From: Owenia fusiformis
Lineage: Eukaryota > Annelida > Polychaeta > Sabellida > Oweniidae
NCBI GenBank assembly: GCA_903813345.2
Contig: CAIIXF020000001.1
Location: 16,327,915-16,387,914 of the forward strand
DNA length: 60,000 bases
Reading direction: 5' to 3'
The position numbers were made by a program, and so were the translations under genes. The notes under the pieces are model-generated. The model worked only from the letters and a program-made list of their open reading frames with translations. It was not told where the DNA came from and did not search any database. Of the stretch, positions 46,352 to 59,335 are shown piece by piece. The number at the start of each line of letters is the position of its first letter. Position 1 is the stretch's first letter.

Positions 46352-46785
46352 TACTCAGATGCGAGTAGGTAGTTACCAGTTTCGCCACCAGGGGGCTGAT
46401 TCGGGGGAAATAACATGGCAGGGTATTACAAAATTCCCTTAAACCTGAATATTGATAAGTTTTAGTGGTTCACTTTTCATATTATCCTCATGTATGTGAT
46501 AGTTATACAAATTAAAATATGTCCAGTAAAAGAAAATATTATCTGCCACACACAAGAAAATATATTTCACTTTTTGTGGTTTTACAACATGGGGTCTATG
46601 GGGAATCTCCCGACCTAGAAGTCACATTTTCAAAAAAAATTAAATTTTCAAAGTTGATAAACTCTTTTCAAAACCACATTTCTAGATATAATTTTACATG
46701 TAGATTCCAAATATGACATCAGTTTGAATGAATTGTGAATTTCTAATGATGTAAATCAAGATTATTTCTACTCGCATCTAGTATA
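46352..46785. repeat. Dispersed repeat with CTNAGATGCGAGTAG inverted ends and a CTCF-like core
   Basis: The left end CTCAGATGCGAGTAGGTAG and right end TCTACTCGCATCTAG are inverted. The left part includes GCCACCAGGGGGCT (46384-46397). A copy of the left part lies inverted at 55262-55358, and the right part resembles 26268-26320. No gene was recognised in 45638-48345 otherwise. Confidence 0.5.
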
Positions 46786-48345
46786 TTTAATATGACTCAA
46801 ATTATGATCAAATTAATTCCATCACTTTTGGATACATGTACTGTATGTAGTAAAATGAAAATATCTTCAGCTTTGACTTCCATTTTGAATAAGCCATCAA
46901 TATTGTTGATATCCTATGTGTTCATTTTCTAAATGTATTATAGTTGTTTCATTTTTGTAGGATCATGTGCTTCTAATGTGGAGTGAGGATGCCTCAAATA
47001 TGAGCAGCTGGCTTTGAACTCTTATGCAACTGGCTCTTACAGACATCTCTCTGAAATGTTTACAAAACCACACGACAGGAAGTTCTTATCAGTGTAAGTC
47101 AGCTTCTCATATGGTTCATAATATGTTCTACCTGCTGTCAAGGTTGGAATTGTCATTTTGGAGATTTAACCCTGGAAGGCCTAAGGGAGGTACATGTACA
47201 AAAAGCTCCTGGAGTTTTGTTTTTTCTTTGAAACATTTTGTCGGTTTTGGGTAGTGTCTTCAAATAGCTGGGGCTACAGGTACATCAAATGTATTCTTAA
47301 AAAATCAGTGGAATTGTACATAGGGTAATTAATTTAATATGCTTATGCCCTTTGTACCCCCTCCCCCTCTTGGGACTTTGTGTGAAATTCATACCTAAGG
47401 CTTCAAGGGTTAATATAGATGTACTTTGCCAATGATGTGATACGCAATATATTTTTATAATGAAGTAATATTTCTGTAGATCTGACCTATGGTTAATAAT
47501 TAAAAATGGATTGGAAACAATGTTTTCAATGTCAAAGAAATCATAGATTTCCTTTTGTTGGATTAAGTGTGAAACTTGTGTAATTTATGATTGACATTGA
47601 TCAAATATTGTATTTGTTTTTATTATCATTTATTGCAGCAAAGTTAAGATAGAACAAACCAATGGGAAAGAATCTATCATGGATTGTATGTTGCTTCATG
47701 CAGCACATCTGATTGGTCCTATATGTTAGACAAACTTGACCGGAGGGTATGCAGATCCTATGATAAAAATGATAAAAGTAAGCTGATACCTGTATGTCTC
47801 ATTATTTATTCACATGTAGGCAGGCATGACATCCAAAAATCCAGTCAATCAGAACACACCATTCAAACTTATATGCATTTTACATTTTACAACTGATTAA
47901 ATATTAACAATTTACTTAATTACCTTCCTCAATTTTGTAAGCAGCTGAGTGAATAGTACCAATTTAAATAAGTATTAATCAATAACAAGGTAGGTACTTA
48001 TGCTGGTCAAAATGTTAAAAGATTGAACCCTTTTGAACAGGGAAACCACTCTCATGCAAAGTATTGAGCTTTATTTTACATCAAATGTATACATGTATAT
48101 TTGCAGGATTATAAAGCAGGAGAGATTCCAAATACTCGAATCTTAACACTTTGGCTGTCAGGAGGTCATCTTCCAACTAACAAACATTGAACAATGGGAA
48201 TACAGGAGGATAGCTTTCCCAAGATCATCTGGGCTTATTCCAATAACATTCAAATAAATCCAGTTCCCAAATACAATTTCCATATACATCAGATATATTG
48301 AATGTTCATGTTATCCCACATGGAATATCCAAGCATATGTGACTA

Positions 48346-50265
48346 CAGTAAAACCTGTCTAATCCGAACACCCATGGGACACCCATGGGACTATTGTTGG
48401 TCGGGGGGGGGGGAGGATTATCATTGTTCAGTCCACTATATTGAACACTTAATACTTAGTCAGAAAACAATACATGTTGTTGCTGAGTTTATTCTACAAT
48501 AAGCCTATAGCCTACATGTATATGCTATGTTTTATTTACATATTGAACAATTTCATTATTTTGGGAAAAATAACTCTTTAATTTTGGCATTGTATTTAAT
48601 TAGAGGTTATGTCACTATCGTGGCATATATGCCCGAGGTCTCAGTGATATATGGCCCGACCTTGGGAGGGACATTGATCTCTGAGAACCGAGGGCATATG
48701 TGCCACGATAGTGACATAAACGATTTATAACATAACTATATGATGATGTAGACTGGTCAGCGAGTAACGTTTTCTTATAGAATTGACAAACAAATGGTTT
48801 GAAAATGATTGAAATGAGTTTAGAAAAATTGCTCGCGCAGTTTTATCGTCGATTGATTGGTTATGACGTCAGCGCCTTGACCAATCAGAAAGTTAGCGGG
48901 CGCGGGCTTTTCAAAACTTATATTGGCCCGCTGTCTTGTGTACACTTTGCACTATACATCATCATAGGTATGTTATAATAGCAGATATTAGCACAGGTAC
49001 GTGTACACAAGTTTATTGACCCCAATTAAATGAAATATGAGCTGGGATGAAAGATCTCAAAAATCCTCAATTTTGGGCTCTCCTGGATCGCCAAATCAAG
49101 CTCATTATATCATGGCATCTCAGGACTGAGAAGAAATAAGATGTCATGGTATATCATGATGGAATAAGTACTAGTATATGATAGTCTTGTAAAAAATCTT
49201 ATGCTTATTAAATGACTTATCTCATATTATGGTTACATAGTACTGCTTTACTTTAGCTTGAAAAAGTCGTTCATTGTTGTTTGTTTCTTGGCACTTTTAG
49301 CATTAGCAATATTTGAGTAGATACCCTCTTTAATTAAAAAGAATTTTTCATGAGTGCTCATTCGAGATGATGCATAATCTTTCAAAATATCAATTCAGTA
49401 TGTCAGATGTGCCTTTTTAGGAGGCATTTTAGTGATAGGATATTACGAAGGTGAATTTTTTCTCTTTCTCATGATATAATCTTGTCTGCAAATGTGTCTG
49501 TGTTGTCTTTGTGATTATAAAACATTTACTGATTGAATCCTAGCTGTCATAACAGACCCATGGGATATAAAACAGTTAAGACTTGTTCATAATCCAAATC
49601 AAAAACATCCCGTTAATTTAGAATAAGGATAAAGCAATTATCTTCTTGATTCACACCTTTCTCTTAATCCAAACATAAAACATTCAGTTAATTTAAAATA
49701 AGGAAAAACCAATTATCTCCCAGATTCTCACCTTTCTCTTAGTCCAAATCTAAAACATCCAGGTAATTTCTAATAATGATAAAACAATTATAATCTTGTC
49801 TGCAAATGTGTCTGTGATTATAAAACATTTACTGATTGAATCCTAGCTATCATAACAGACACATGGGATATAAAACAGTTAAGACTTGTTATTCATAATC
49901 CAAATCAAAAACATCCAGTTAATTTAAAATAAGGATAAAGCAATTATCTTCTTGATTCACACCTTTCTCTAAATCCAAACATGAAACATTCAGTTCTTTT
50001 CTAATAGGATAAACCAATTAACTCCCGTATTCACACCTTTCCTGTTGTTTTCCACAATTAGGTTCATTTGATTCCTGATAAAATGTTCAGATTAGACAGG
50101 TCAGTTTTTCAAATCTGGTTGTTCACTGTTCAGATTAGGAGGTGTTCAGATTTCAAGTTTTTTTAACATGGGGGTCAATGGGAGGGAAAAAATGGGACCG
50201 AAAAAAGGTGTTCAAATTGGAAGGTGTTCGGTTTAGCCAAGTGTTCAGATATACAGGTTCTACTG
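48346..50265. mobile_element. Pogo-like non-autonomous element, ~1.9 kb
   Basis: The left end CAGTAAAACCTGTCTAATCC and the complement of the right end (CAGTAGAACCTGTATATCTG) are inverted repeats flanked by TA. Both sides also share CCGAACACC further in. Inside are a palindrome at 48607-48717 (arms TATGTCACTATCGTGGCATA) and a ~312-bp duplication (49481 and 49792, AATCTTGTCTGCAAATGTGT). There is no transposase frame. Confidence 0.7.
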
Positions 50266-50990
50266 TATTTTAAAAATATTAAATGTAGGCATAATGGTCA
50301 AAATAAAAGTGTTATTATAAACCTTGAAGTAAATGTTGATCAATGTGAAAAATCTCAACATTTATATATTTTTTATGTTGAACTCTACCTGTATATGATA
50401 GTACATTTAATTATGCTTTGGGTTAAAATATATTTTACTGTATATTCTGAGAACACATCTGCCATCGAAGTTTGTATAACTAGTTTACATTTTTTAAAGA
50501 AGTTCCAATCATATTTTTAGTTCTTGGCAAATGTGCACAGTCACAGTATGATGTTTCAATTTTATATCTATCCTTATCAATTAGGCCTATATGTATTGAA
50601 TAAGATATGTCCAGTGCTGCCATATTTGAATTGGATAAATAAATATTTTTACTTTCGCTCTACACAGATTTTTATTTGTCAATTCACATGATCTATACCC
50701 AGGGATCCATAATAATTTCGGAATCTTTTTTATTTTATTTAACTGTCACATTATTAGAATAGTACTGGCAAATGGATGGATATGCAAAGTATGTGTATTA
50801 TTTACCAATTTATCCAATCGGTTTTGAAAGACAGGGATCATTGATTTATCCATTTAATTAGTTAATGAAAACAGGGAATGAAATTCTGCACAAAGGGCTA
50901 ATGTGAAAAATACAGTCCAATCTAGTGGGGACCCGAGGTCTTGATCTTAAAACAATTATCGCTGAAGCTAATTGACGAAAGCAGTGAACA
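50266..50990. other. Gap without recognised feature
   Basis: AT-rich intron sequence of gene B. A short ATG-less frame at its left edge matches nothing I know. Confidence 0.4.
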
Positions 50991-52540
50991 TCTCTATGAC
51001 TTTTATCGCACATTCAATAGTTGGCGAAAATAAATAAGAAAATTTGGACATTACACGCTAAAAAAGTTGATCATCACTTTCATGTAAACACAATAATAAT
51101 ATACAATAATTTTTTTAATCCGATCGTCAACGATGTGTCCGTAAGGCTTGAAAGGTTAGCGAGATATCATACATCGTGTAAAACGGCTGCATATCCATTC
51201 ATATTTCTTTATGAAAGTTGCCGGCGACGACGTAAAATGAAAGAAATGGAAGTGAACTTAAATTAGAATTGGTCGCACTAAAAATGGCAGAATCTCGTTT
51301 TCCCCAGGATAGGTAAAAAAGAATAACGATCATTGAAATCCTCTTATTTTGATCTACAAGTGGTGAAATAATTTTAGATAAAACCGGTTGTTAGCGATGT
51401 GTCCGTTAGGCTTGAAACAATATCGTTGTTGGATTTTTTAAATATCCGGATGCGATTTTAATTATGGCGGAGACTCTACCTTCAATATAATGTATATATT
51501 AAATAAGATAATGAGAATAACCTTCTGAAATTTCTTAATATAAGCTTTGCAAATCAGTTTACTTTGTGGGAAACCGATAAAAGACGAGTGCTCTAATATC
51601 ATGTAAAAATGGGTGCATCTCCCAGGAAGTTCAGTCACGCGACAATCTGGTATTATGTGACGTTAAATGATGAAATAAATGGCTAAAAGACACTTGCACT
51701 AAAAATTGGCAGAAACCCATCTCCCCCAGGGTTGGTAAAAAAGAATAACACCATTGAAATCGTCTAGATTTGAGCTAAATAGTGCTGAATTAATTATTTG
51801 TGAAGGCCGCCGTTAACGATTTATCCGTAAGGCTTGAAAACAGTACACATTTTTGCGTTTTCTATAAAAATATCACAATTGCGATTTTGATTATTGAGAC
51901 CAGACCTTGAATATAATTAAAAAATGAGAAAGACCGTCTGAAACTACTTGATATACGTTTTTCAAAACTGTTTACCTTGTGGGAAACCGATGAAAGACGA
52001 GCGCGATATCATCGTGTAAAGATGGGTACATCCGTCCAATAAAGTTCAGTCACGCTACAATCCGGAATATGTGACGTTAAATGATGAAATAAATGGCTCT
52101 AAAAAACACTTGGTCGCACTAAAAATTGGCAGAAACCCATCTCCCCCAGTGTTGGTAAAAAAGAATAACACCATTGAAATCGTCTAGATTTGAGCTAAAT
52201 AGTGCTGAACTAATTGTTTGTGAAGGCCGCCGTTAACGATTTATCCGTAAGGCTTGAAAACAGTACACAATTTTGCGTTTTCTATAAAAATATCACAATT
52301 GCGATTTTGATTATTGAGACCAGACCTTGAATGAAATTAAAAAATGAGAAAGACCGTCTGAAACTACTTGATATAAGCTTTTCAAAACCGTTTATTTTGT
52401 GGGAAACCGATAAAAGACGAGGGAGATACCGTCGTGTAAAAATGGGTGCATCAACCATGACGTTCATTCATGCGAAAATCGCGCGGGCTAATCACCGTAG
52501 ATTACTACGCGAAATATGCAGAGAACAATGGAAATGACGT
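50991..52540 (+). repeat. ~420-bp tandem array immediately upstream of the LINE fragment
   Basis: The landmark CACTAAAAATTGGCAGAAAC recurs at about 51272, 51697 and 52117, and GATTTATCCGTAAGGCTTGA-like sequence at about 51130, 51395, 51815 and 52235. The last two units are nearly identical with a 420-bp period. One related stretch lies at 42210-42470. The array stops where LINE coding sequence starts, near 52541. Confidence 0.85.
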
Positions 52541-54408
52541 CTTGGATCTCCTGCTGTCAAAGATAGCAGTGCATCTATTGATGATATCAAACCTATTATT
52601 ATACGTCAGTCTAAGGATGACCTTCTAAACCCTCTTCTTTTTATTTATAATATGTCTTTTCAACAGGGATGCTTTCCTGATCTTCTTAAAATGGCTAAAG
52701 TCATACCCATATTTAAATCTGGTGAAAATGACAAATTTACAAATTACAGGCCAATATCGATTTTGTCTGTATTTTCTAAGCTCATTGAGAAACTTGTCCA
52801 TAAGCGATTATACACTTTCTTTGAAGAATCAAAATTATTTTACTTACACCAATTTGGATTTCGAAAACATTTCTCCACATATATGGCAATTTTGACCTTT
52901 GTCGAAAATATAAGATCAGCTCTTGAAAATGATAAATACTCCATTGGAATCTTCCTTGACCTGTCAAAAGCGTTTGACACTATCAACCACGATATTCTCA
53001 TAAAAAAAACTTGACTTCTATGGTGTCGGACAAGTTGAACAAAACTTTTTTAAAAGCTATCTTCAAAATCGTAAACAAATTGTTTCTTATGATGGTGCCC
53101 TGTCTGACACCCTAACTGTTTCCCAGGGAGTCCCTCAGGGATCCGTTTTGGGACCACTTTTATTTATCATTTATGTTAATGACCTGTTCACGGCGTCAAA
53201 AAGTCTTAAATCTGTTTTATTTGCAGATGACACTAATCTTCTAGCTTCTGACCATAATTTGACTAGACTTGTAAATACTGTTAATCAGGAACTCATTACT
53301 CTTGATGACTGGTTTAAAGCAAACCTCCTTTCTTTAAACTATTCAAAAACAAAATTCATCGTCTTCTCCAAAAAACGAAAAAAGATTTGTCAACAAATTG
53401 AAATATTTATAAATGGAAAACAAATTGATAGGGTTCATGAAATAAATTTTTTGGGAGTTACAATTGATGAATTCCTTGACTGGAAAAGTCACATAAAAAA
53501 TGTAGAAAGAAAAATATCTAGAACCATTGGAATCTCATTCAAATGCAGATACTTGCTAAACATAAAAAGTATGTTAGCAATTTATAATTCTTTAATATAT
53601 TCCTACTTGAATTATTGCACAATCATTTGGGCCGGAGCATATTCAGCTTTGGATAAACTACTCAAATTACAAAAATCATACCTTCGTCTCATGGCAGGAA
53701 AAGACAGGTTTGAGCACTCGGCTCCACTTTTCAAACAATTTAGAATACTTCCAGTGCATGATATCTATCAATTAAATGTTGGAATTTTTGTTTATTGCTG
53801 GTATAACAATATATTAGTCCACCGCAAGATTTTTGAAAACTATTTTACGTTAAATGTTGACATTCATCGGTATCAAACTAGACATTCACATGATATCCAT
53901 GCCTTCAAGTTCAAAACAAATATTGGCCTTTATTCACTGAAAGTGCAAGGTCAGCAAATCTGGAATTCTATATCTCATCATATTCGACAAGCAGCCTCAC
54001 TCTCAATTTTTAAGTCTTTGTTCAAACAAAATAAAATAAATGACATACCTTTATAGTTTTAAAGATTTGAAAATGTCTTTACTATTGAAAATCTGTACTC
54101 TGCCACATTTTGTCTTATCAACTTATATATTTACATATTATAAACTTAGCAGCAATTACCCGTTCTCGTGTCCTGTGTCTCTGTCCCCGAGTGTTAATAT
54201 TTTTTACATTTTTGAAATTATTTCCAACAGACTTGGGCCAGTGTCATTCTCAGGTATTTCTCCACTCCATTTTTATTTGTCTTACCTGTTGGTGTCACTG
54301 ACCCATTTCTGTCCAGTTAAAACCAACATATATGCTCTTGAGAGCGTCATGTTGTATTGAATGTCATATATAATTTTCAAAATAGTAATAAATATCTGAA
54401 TCTGAATA
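52541..54408 (+). mobile_element. 5'-truncated LINE (Jockey/CR1-like) with reverse transcriptase, one frameshift
   Basis: The first frame (52541-53012) encodes the fingers and motif A: NYRPISILSVFSKLIEKLV, HQFGFRKHFSTYMA and DLSKAFDTINHDIL. An indel in the run of eight A at 53004-53011 breaks the frame. The second frame, running to the stop at 54056, has motif B GVPQGSVLGPLLF, catalytic motif C FADDTNLL and the thumb region (FLGVTIDEFLDWKSHI). Endonuclease and 5' regions are absent, the usual 5' truncation. A ~300-bp 3' UTR ends in AATATCTGAATCTGAATATT near 54408, a short tandem tail typical of such elements. Only one disabling change is visible, so the copy is fairly young. Confidence 0.87.
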
Positions 54409-55788
54409 TTGTTAATGGGCTAGGAGCATCATAAAACACGAATCAATTGATATTTTAGGTGAAATAAATATACGTGTTGCTGTGCTTGAAAATAGGCGAA
54501 TGGCGTAAATCAGCCCTATTTTAATGAATTTTGAAAACCTTTCGTCCTCCACTTTTCCACATACATCAGAAAACACATACTTTTACGAACAAAATGAACT
54601 ATTTATTAATAAACTAGAGTTTAAAAGCAAAATAATCATGTATGATTTATTAAAAATTGATCTCGTATTTTTTGTTTAATGTACACCTGAAATGTTGAAA
54701 GTAACAAAAAATGAGCAAAAAAGGTCGCTGTCAACAGATTCTATTTTTCAAACTCTATGACGTCACAATATGGGACGCTTACTAAAATTCATCCTTTGAA
54801 ATAAAACTTCTATCTACCTTTATCAAGACGAAAAATAAGTATAATAGACATATATTGTTTGAGTTATGAGCGTTTAAAGACGAAAAATAATTCAAAATGT
54901 AACGTGTCAACAGGGGATATTTGCCAGATGTTTTGGTAAAAAACACTTTTTTTAAAAAGAACGCGCAAGAATTGTGAACGGAGTGTAGTTGATCTAAAAA
55001 CTTCATCGAAACAGCTTTAAAATGATATATAACTTTAATTAGAATATTGTTTTATAATCCGGGGAATCAAAGTTACAGTCACGCGATACCCTTAAAACAA
55101 ATGCGCCACCTTTTTTAAATAATTACACTTTTTGATGGTTTGGGTAAACATATACTGAACATGATGTTGTGTAGATCAAAGTCCTAAATGCAATTACAGG
55201 TGGTGCTAGATGTGACTGCTAGGGTTATATGAAAATTGAATCATTAAAACAGATGTGATTTAAGTTTAAGGGAACTTTCTCCTATACCCGCCATGCTATC
55301 TGACCCGAACGAGCCACCTGGTGGTGAATCTGGTAACTACCTACTCGCATCTGCGTTATTAGACTAGCAGTTAAAAATTAAGAAATTTGTAAATTGCTTA
55401 CTAAAAAATATAATATTCTACATGACAATGACCCCATCGTGATCGATGCAGAGCTGAATGCGCTACTTATAATTGGAAAAATGGGTGATGGTACCGAAAC
55501 AAAATTTTCTCTAAAGGTCAATAAGTAAACTAGTGAAACTTTCGGATATTCCTGATATTTAAATTATCTGTCAGATGGTCACATTTCAAGAATATTACTT
55601 CATTACTCACATAGTTGTTTTATATTTGTCTTGTAAAACGTTCATGTATGAATTTAACTGTGAGCAATTTCAGATAGTTTCAACATATTGATATCCATCT
55701 CTGTCGACTGTATACTAAAGCAATCGGAAAACTTGCTTTTTGCATCAAAAAGTATCTTCATTTTTCTCCCAATCGGTCTGTTTTTCAG
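54409..55788. other. Intron sequence with inverted repeat copy
   Basis: There is no gene. CCTTTCGTCCTCCAC at 54539 also occurs at 41677 beside the endonuclease fragment. 55262-55358 is an inverted copy of 46352-46445. Confidence 0.45.
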
Positions 55789-56693
55789 GGAGTAAACGGA
55801 CATGGACGGTCAATAGATGATATCAACCAACTAATGGATTCCTTTCTCATAGAAAAGTTCAGAAATGCTTCTGGTATCCAGGGTCAACCAGGACCAGTAG
55901 GGCCTAGAGGTCCCCCTGGGAGAGCCGGTGGTGCCATGTATGTAAGATGGGGAAGGACAACCTGTCCAGCAAATGTTGAAATACTTTACTCAGGTATGTA
56001 TAATTGTAAGCTTCGAACTTACGCAGGCTAGCTACACTTTGTAAAAACTGACATCGATGATCTTAAACCATGTAAATTATTCTGATTTATCAGTCTCTCT
56101 CTTTAATTTATTTAAAGCTTGTGAGATAAAGATTCCAAGGAATAGCAAAGATTGTGGATCCCAGAATGCATGTTAATTGCATTTTCGCACACTTCCAGGC
56201 ATAATTTCACTATAAACACACTGGGTCAGGAAGTAACTACCTTTGTCTCCCAGAGGTGCCAGAGTGGGGCAAGACCACAGATGGTGAACAATCGAGTTTA
56301 ATATTTGGAGTTGAGTATGAAATTGGAGTAAACAGCCCATTCAAAACGGACAACTACCCTGACCCCACCAAACCCTCTAGGTGGCTTCATGACCACGACG
56401 CTGTGTGCGCAGTTTGCAGAGTCCCTGACAGAAGCAGTGGTGTTATGATTCCTGCACAAAAGTCATGCCCTGATACATGGACACGAGAGTATAATGGCTA
56501 CCTCATGAGCCAGCATCACACTCAACAGAAGTCGGAGTTTATTTGCGTTGATGAGGCACCCGAGGCAGATGTAAGTGGATATGAGAACAAGGATGGGGGA
56601 TTGCTTTACTTAGTTGAGGCCCATTGTGGCGCTCTCCCTTGTCCAAACTACCACCAAGGATACGAACTTACATGTGCTGTTTGCAGCAAATAA

Positions 56694-58643
56694 TGACCTT
56701 TTAATTGTATATACTACTGATAACGTAGCTCATTGCGATTTCTGCCATTTGTCGTTGATTAGTAATTCCATTATATATATATTGTTAGGTGGAGAGTGCT
56801 AAATGCCTTTTAAATGTTGATAATTAATGCATAGTTCTAGTTTATACTATTTATACAATGTTGTTTTAATATGTCAAATTGTGCAAAATAACGTTTTATT
56901 GGAGAAAAGCCTGTTCAAAATAGCTGGAAATCAAGGATTTGAGACTTTAACCTGATAATCACATATACTCGCTTACTTAAACACCCCAGTGCTATGTTTA
57001 ACGTTTTCTATGCGCAATATGCCATCCGCAGCCCTCAAAAAAGGAATGGAAAGCATTCGAAAATGTGAATAAAATAGAAATATATTAATATTGAAGCTGG
57101 AGGACCGGCTACACTAATTTTCATCATTTTCACTTCCATGCAGTGTTTTAAATATCATTTAAATGAATAGATGGTATCATATACGGTCGGAACACATACT
57201 GTAGTTGGTACGAATATCTTCGCCATCTTTTATTTTATATTGGAAAAACTTGACATTAAAATTCCACAGGTCAAACATATTTTTGTAAATTTACTGTAAA
57301 CTCCGATGTGACCTGTTTGAGCTTTTTTGAACCTCATACACTATTGCTGACACTAGGGCAATTGCAGCTGGGTGGGCGTAGGTGTTAATTGTCTATTGAT
57401 AATTGAAACATAAATATTTTAAATCTGGAAGGGTACATTCAGGATCATTTTGATCATTTGGTATTGCGTCAATATTGGATTATGAAGGTAACTGAAACAA
57501 AGTGATATGAGAAGGTGACCTACATTTCCGACAAGAACATGTTGTTAACCTTTAATTGTACTTGGTGTCAATGCAATTTTGGCGTAAAATATTTCTAGCT
57601 GAAACCTAAGTATCATTGACATTTAAATTACTTCTGACACTGATGCAGTATAATTGTAGTAGGGGTAACCAAGGAGGAAGTGGAAGAGTTTTCTCCATGG
57701 TGATCTACCTGAAAAGGTATACAGAATCTACAGCACAATGTTAAGTGAAAGGCAAATTATGATTTTCACCAAGAGCCTTAAATTAATAACCGTTATCGGC
57801 ATCATCAAGCACACTGGGTTTATTTTTTATCAGGAGACCACTTGGACTCAGCACAATAATGATTACTTGTCATTATAATGTTCCTCGATCACAAACATCC
57901 AAAGGATTTTTACATGTTTTTTTCACGTGTCGATGTATCGATCAAAGCTTAAAAACTGGGCCTTAAGGGGGCAGTCCTAGGTGAATCACCAACACAAAAA
58001 GATATGCGGAAGGTGAATCAAGGCACCTTTATTTTCTTAGGCCCAGGAATAAGATAAGGCATGTTTAAAATGTCGCCTCTTGTTCTGGAGTTCTGAACTG
58101 AATGTAATATATTAACTTCATTTGCATAGACTAATTTGCACATACTCTAGACATAGATATGAAATGGATAACGCTGAAAATAATGAGGTTTTTGTTACGA
58201 TTCGAACATGAAAACTCAGCCAGACCGGATGAAATATTGACCTTTGTTTAGAGTTGATGGAAGATGGCGTGAATACAGTCATGTTCGAATCATAAATTGC
58301 TGTTTTTTACAATTCACTAAATCAAAAAGCTACACCCATCTGACGTATAAATCCTTTCACGCATATCAAGAATTAACAGAATTCAAAACAAGTCTTAATT
58401 ATTTTTTGGGCAACATTTGGCAAACATTGTGCAAGAAATCAACAGCTCTGTTTTTGAATAAAAATGGTGTTTCCAAATCGGTTTGAATAATAAAAACTGT
58501 TTACAAATAAGAACGTGGTTTAAAATCAATCTTCATCGCCACTTCTTGCTAGGCTTCACACCATCATTACATTAAGACTTTTACTGAAGACAGTTTCTAC
58601 ATATCGTTCGAATATGACTTCCGTCTATTCGTCAATGACATTA
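56694..58643. other. Intergenic, no gene recognised
   Basis: AT-rich. No open frame of note and no transposon terminus recognised. Confidence 0.45.
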
Positions 58644-59276
58644 TTGTTACGCGGTAAACACGATACAAAAATATGTCATATCCCGCAACGAATATGGCAT
58701 ATTCACTTGCGGTGTATGACAGATTCACCTGCGGTATATGGCATACACACTAACCAATGAGAACGTGATACGGAAGTACGCAATTGTCAATTGCATCGAT
58801 TGAACGAACAAGTAAAACGTTATATATTATTACAATGATTACTGAATTAACAGTACTGTATATCGAATATATTAACTTAGCAGAAGTATCAGTCAGCAAT
58901 CTCACCTAATAAACTTACTCAATCAATCCAGGATTCATAAATTAGTACTCGACGCACTAACTATATTGGTAATCCAGCGTAGTTTTACATTTAGAGTCGA
59001 TTCTCGCAACCAATCAAATCAAGGCTTTCTGTATCACGTTTTCACCTGCGGTATATGTCATATTCACCTGCGATATATGGCATATTCCGCAAGTGAGTAT
59101 GACATATTCCGCAGGTGAGTATCAGGTATTCACTGAAATCAATGTATCGCATATTCACTGCGGAATATCGCATACTCACCTGCGGAATATGCCATATACC
59201 GCAGGTGAGTATGGCATATTCACCCGTATCACAAATACCGCGCAACCATGAATGTATGCCATATACCGCGTAACAA
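58644..59276. mobile_element. MITE with 13-bp perfect terminal repeats and an array of ~22-bp motifs
   Basis: TTGTTACGCGGTA (58644-58656) and TACCGCGTAACAA (59264-59276) are perfect inverted repeats, flanked by TTA at 58641-58643 and 59277-59279. Inside, the motif TCACCTGCGGTATATGGCAT and its complement occur about a dozen times in both orientations, near 58680-58750 and 59040-59225. A 3-bp TTA duplication would fit PIF/Harbinger-type transposition. Confidence 0.75.
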
Positions 59277-59335
59277 TTATTACGATGAAGAAACGGGCAA
59301 AGATTAATCAATGTTGAAAACGTGCGCTCTGTATC

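Larger units (their letters stand above)
39202..56693 (+). pseudogene. Short-chain collagen C4-like paralogue (gene B), damaged
   Basis: Exons matching gene A are 39202-39366 (membrane anchor KCLTSIAIVLTMGLAIVSL and coil), 41263-41365 (furin-type RRRKRQ), 55789-55993 (a short collagen stretch and MYVRWGRTTC) and 56199-56693 (C-terminal domain to CAVCSK). Splice sites and phases match gene A. Three lesions are visible. The fourth codon of exon 2 is TAA (41272-41274). No counterpart of the collagen exon 3 is visible between 41366 and 55788. Exon 5 lacks 8 bp relative to gene A shortly after its start, which shifts the frame and gives TAA at 56213-56215. The frame from 56256 onward is intact but cut off from the rest. 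A ~14.4-kb intron is filled with transposons. An expressed shorter isoform cannot be ruled out. Confidence 0.8.

Noticed and set aside
54040-54360. 106-codon frame after the LINE RT
   Set aside because: Overlaps the 3' UTR of the LINE and has no domain.
59042-59311. 89-codon minus frame with repeated peptide GICHTH-like units
   Set aside because: Direct translation of the MITE motif array.
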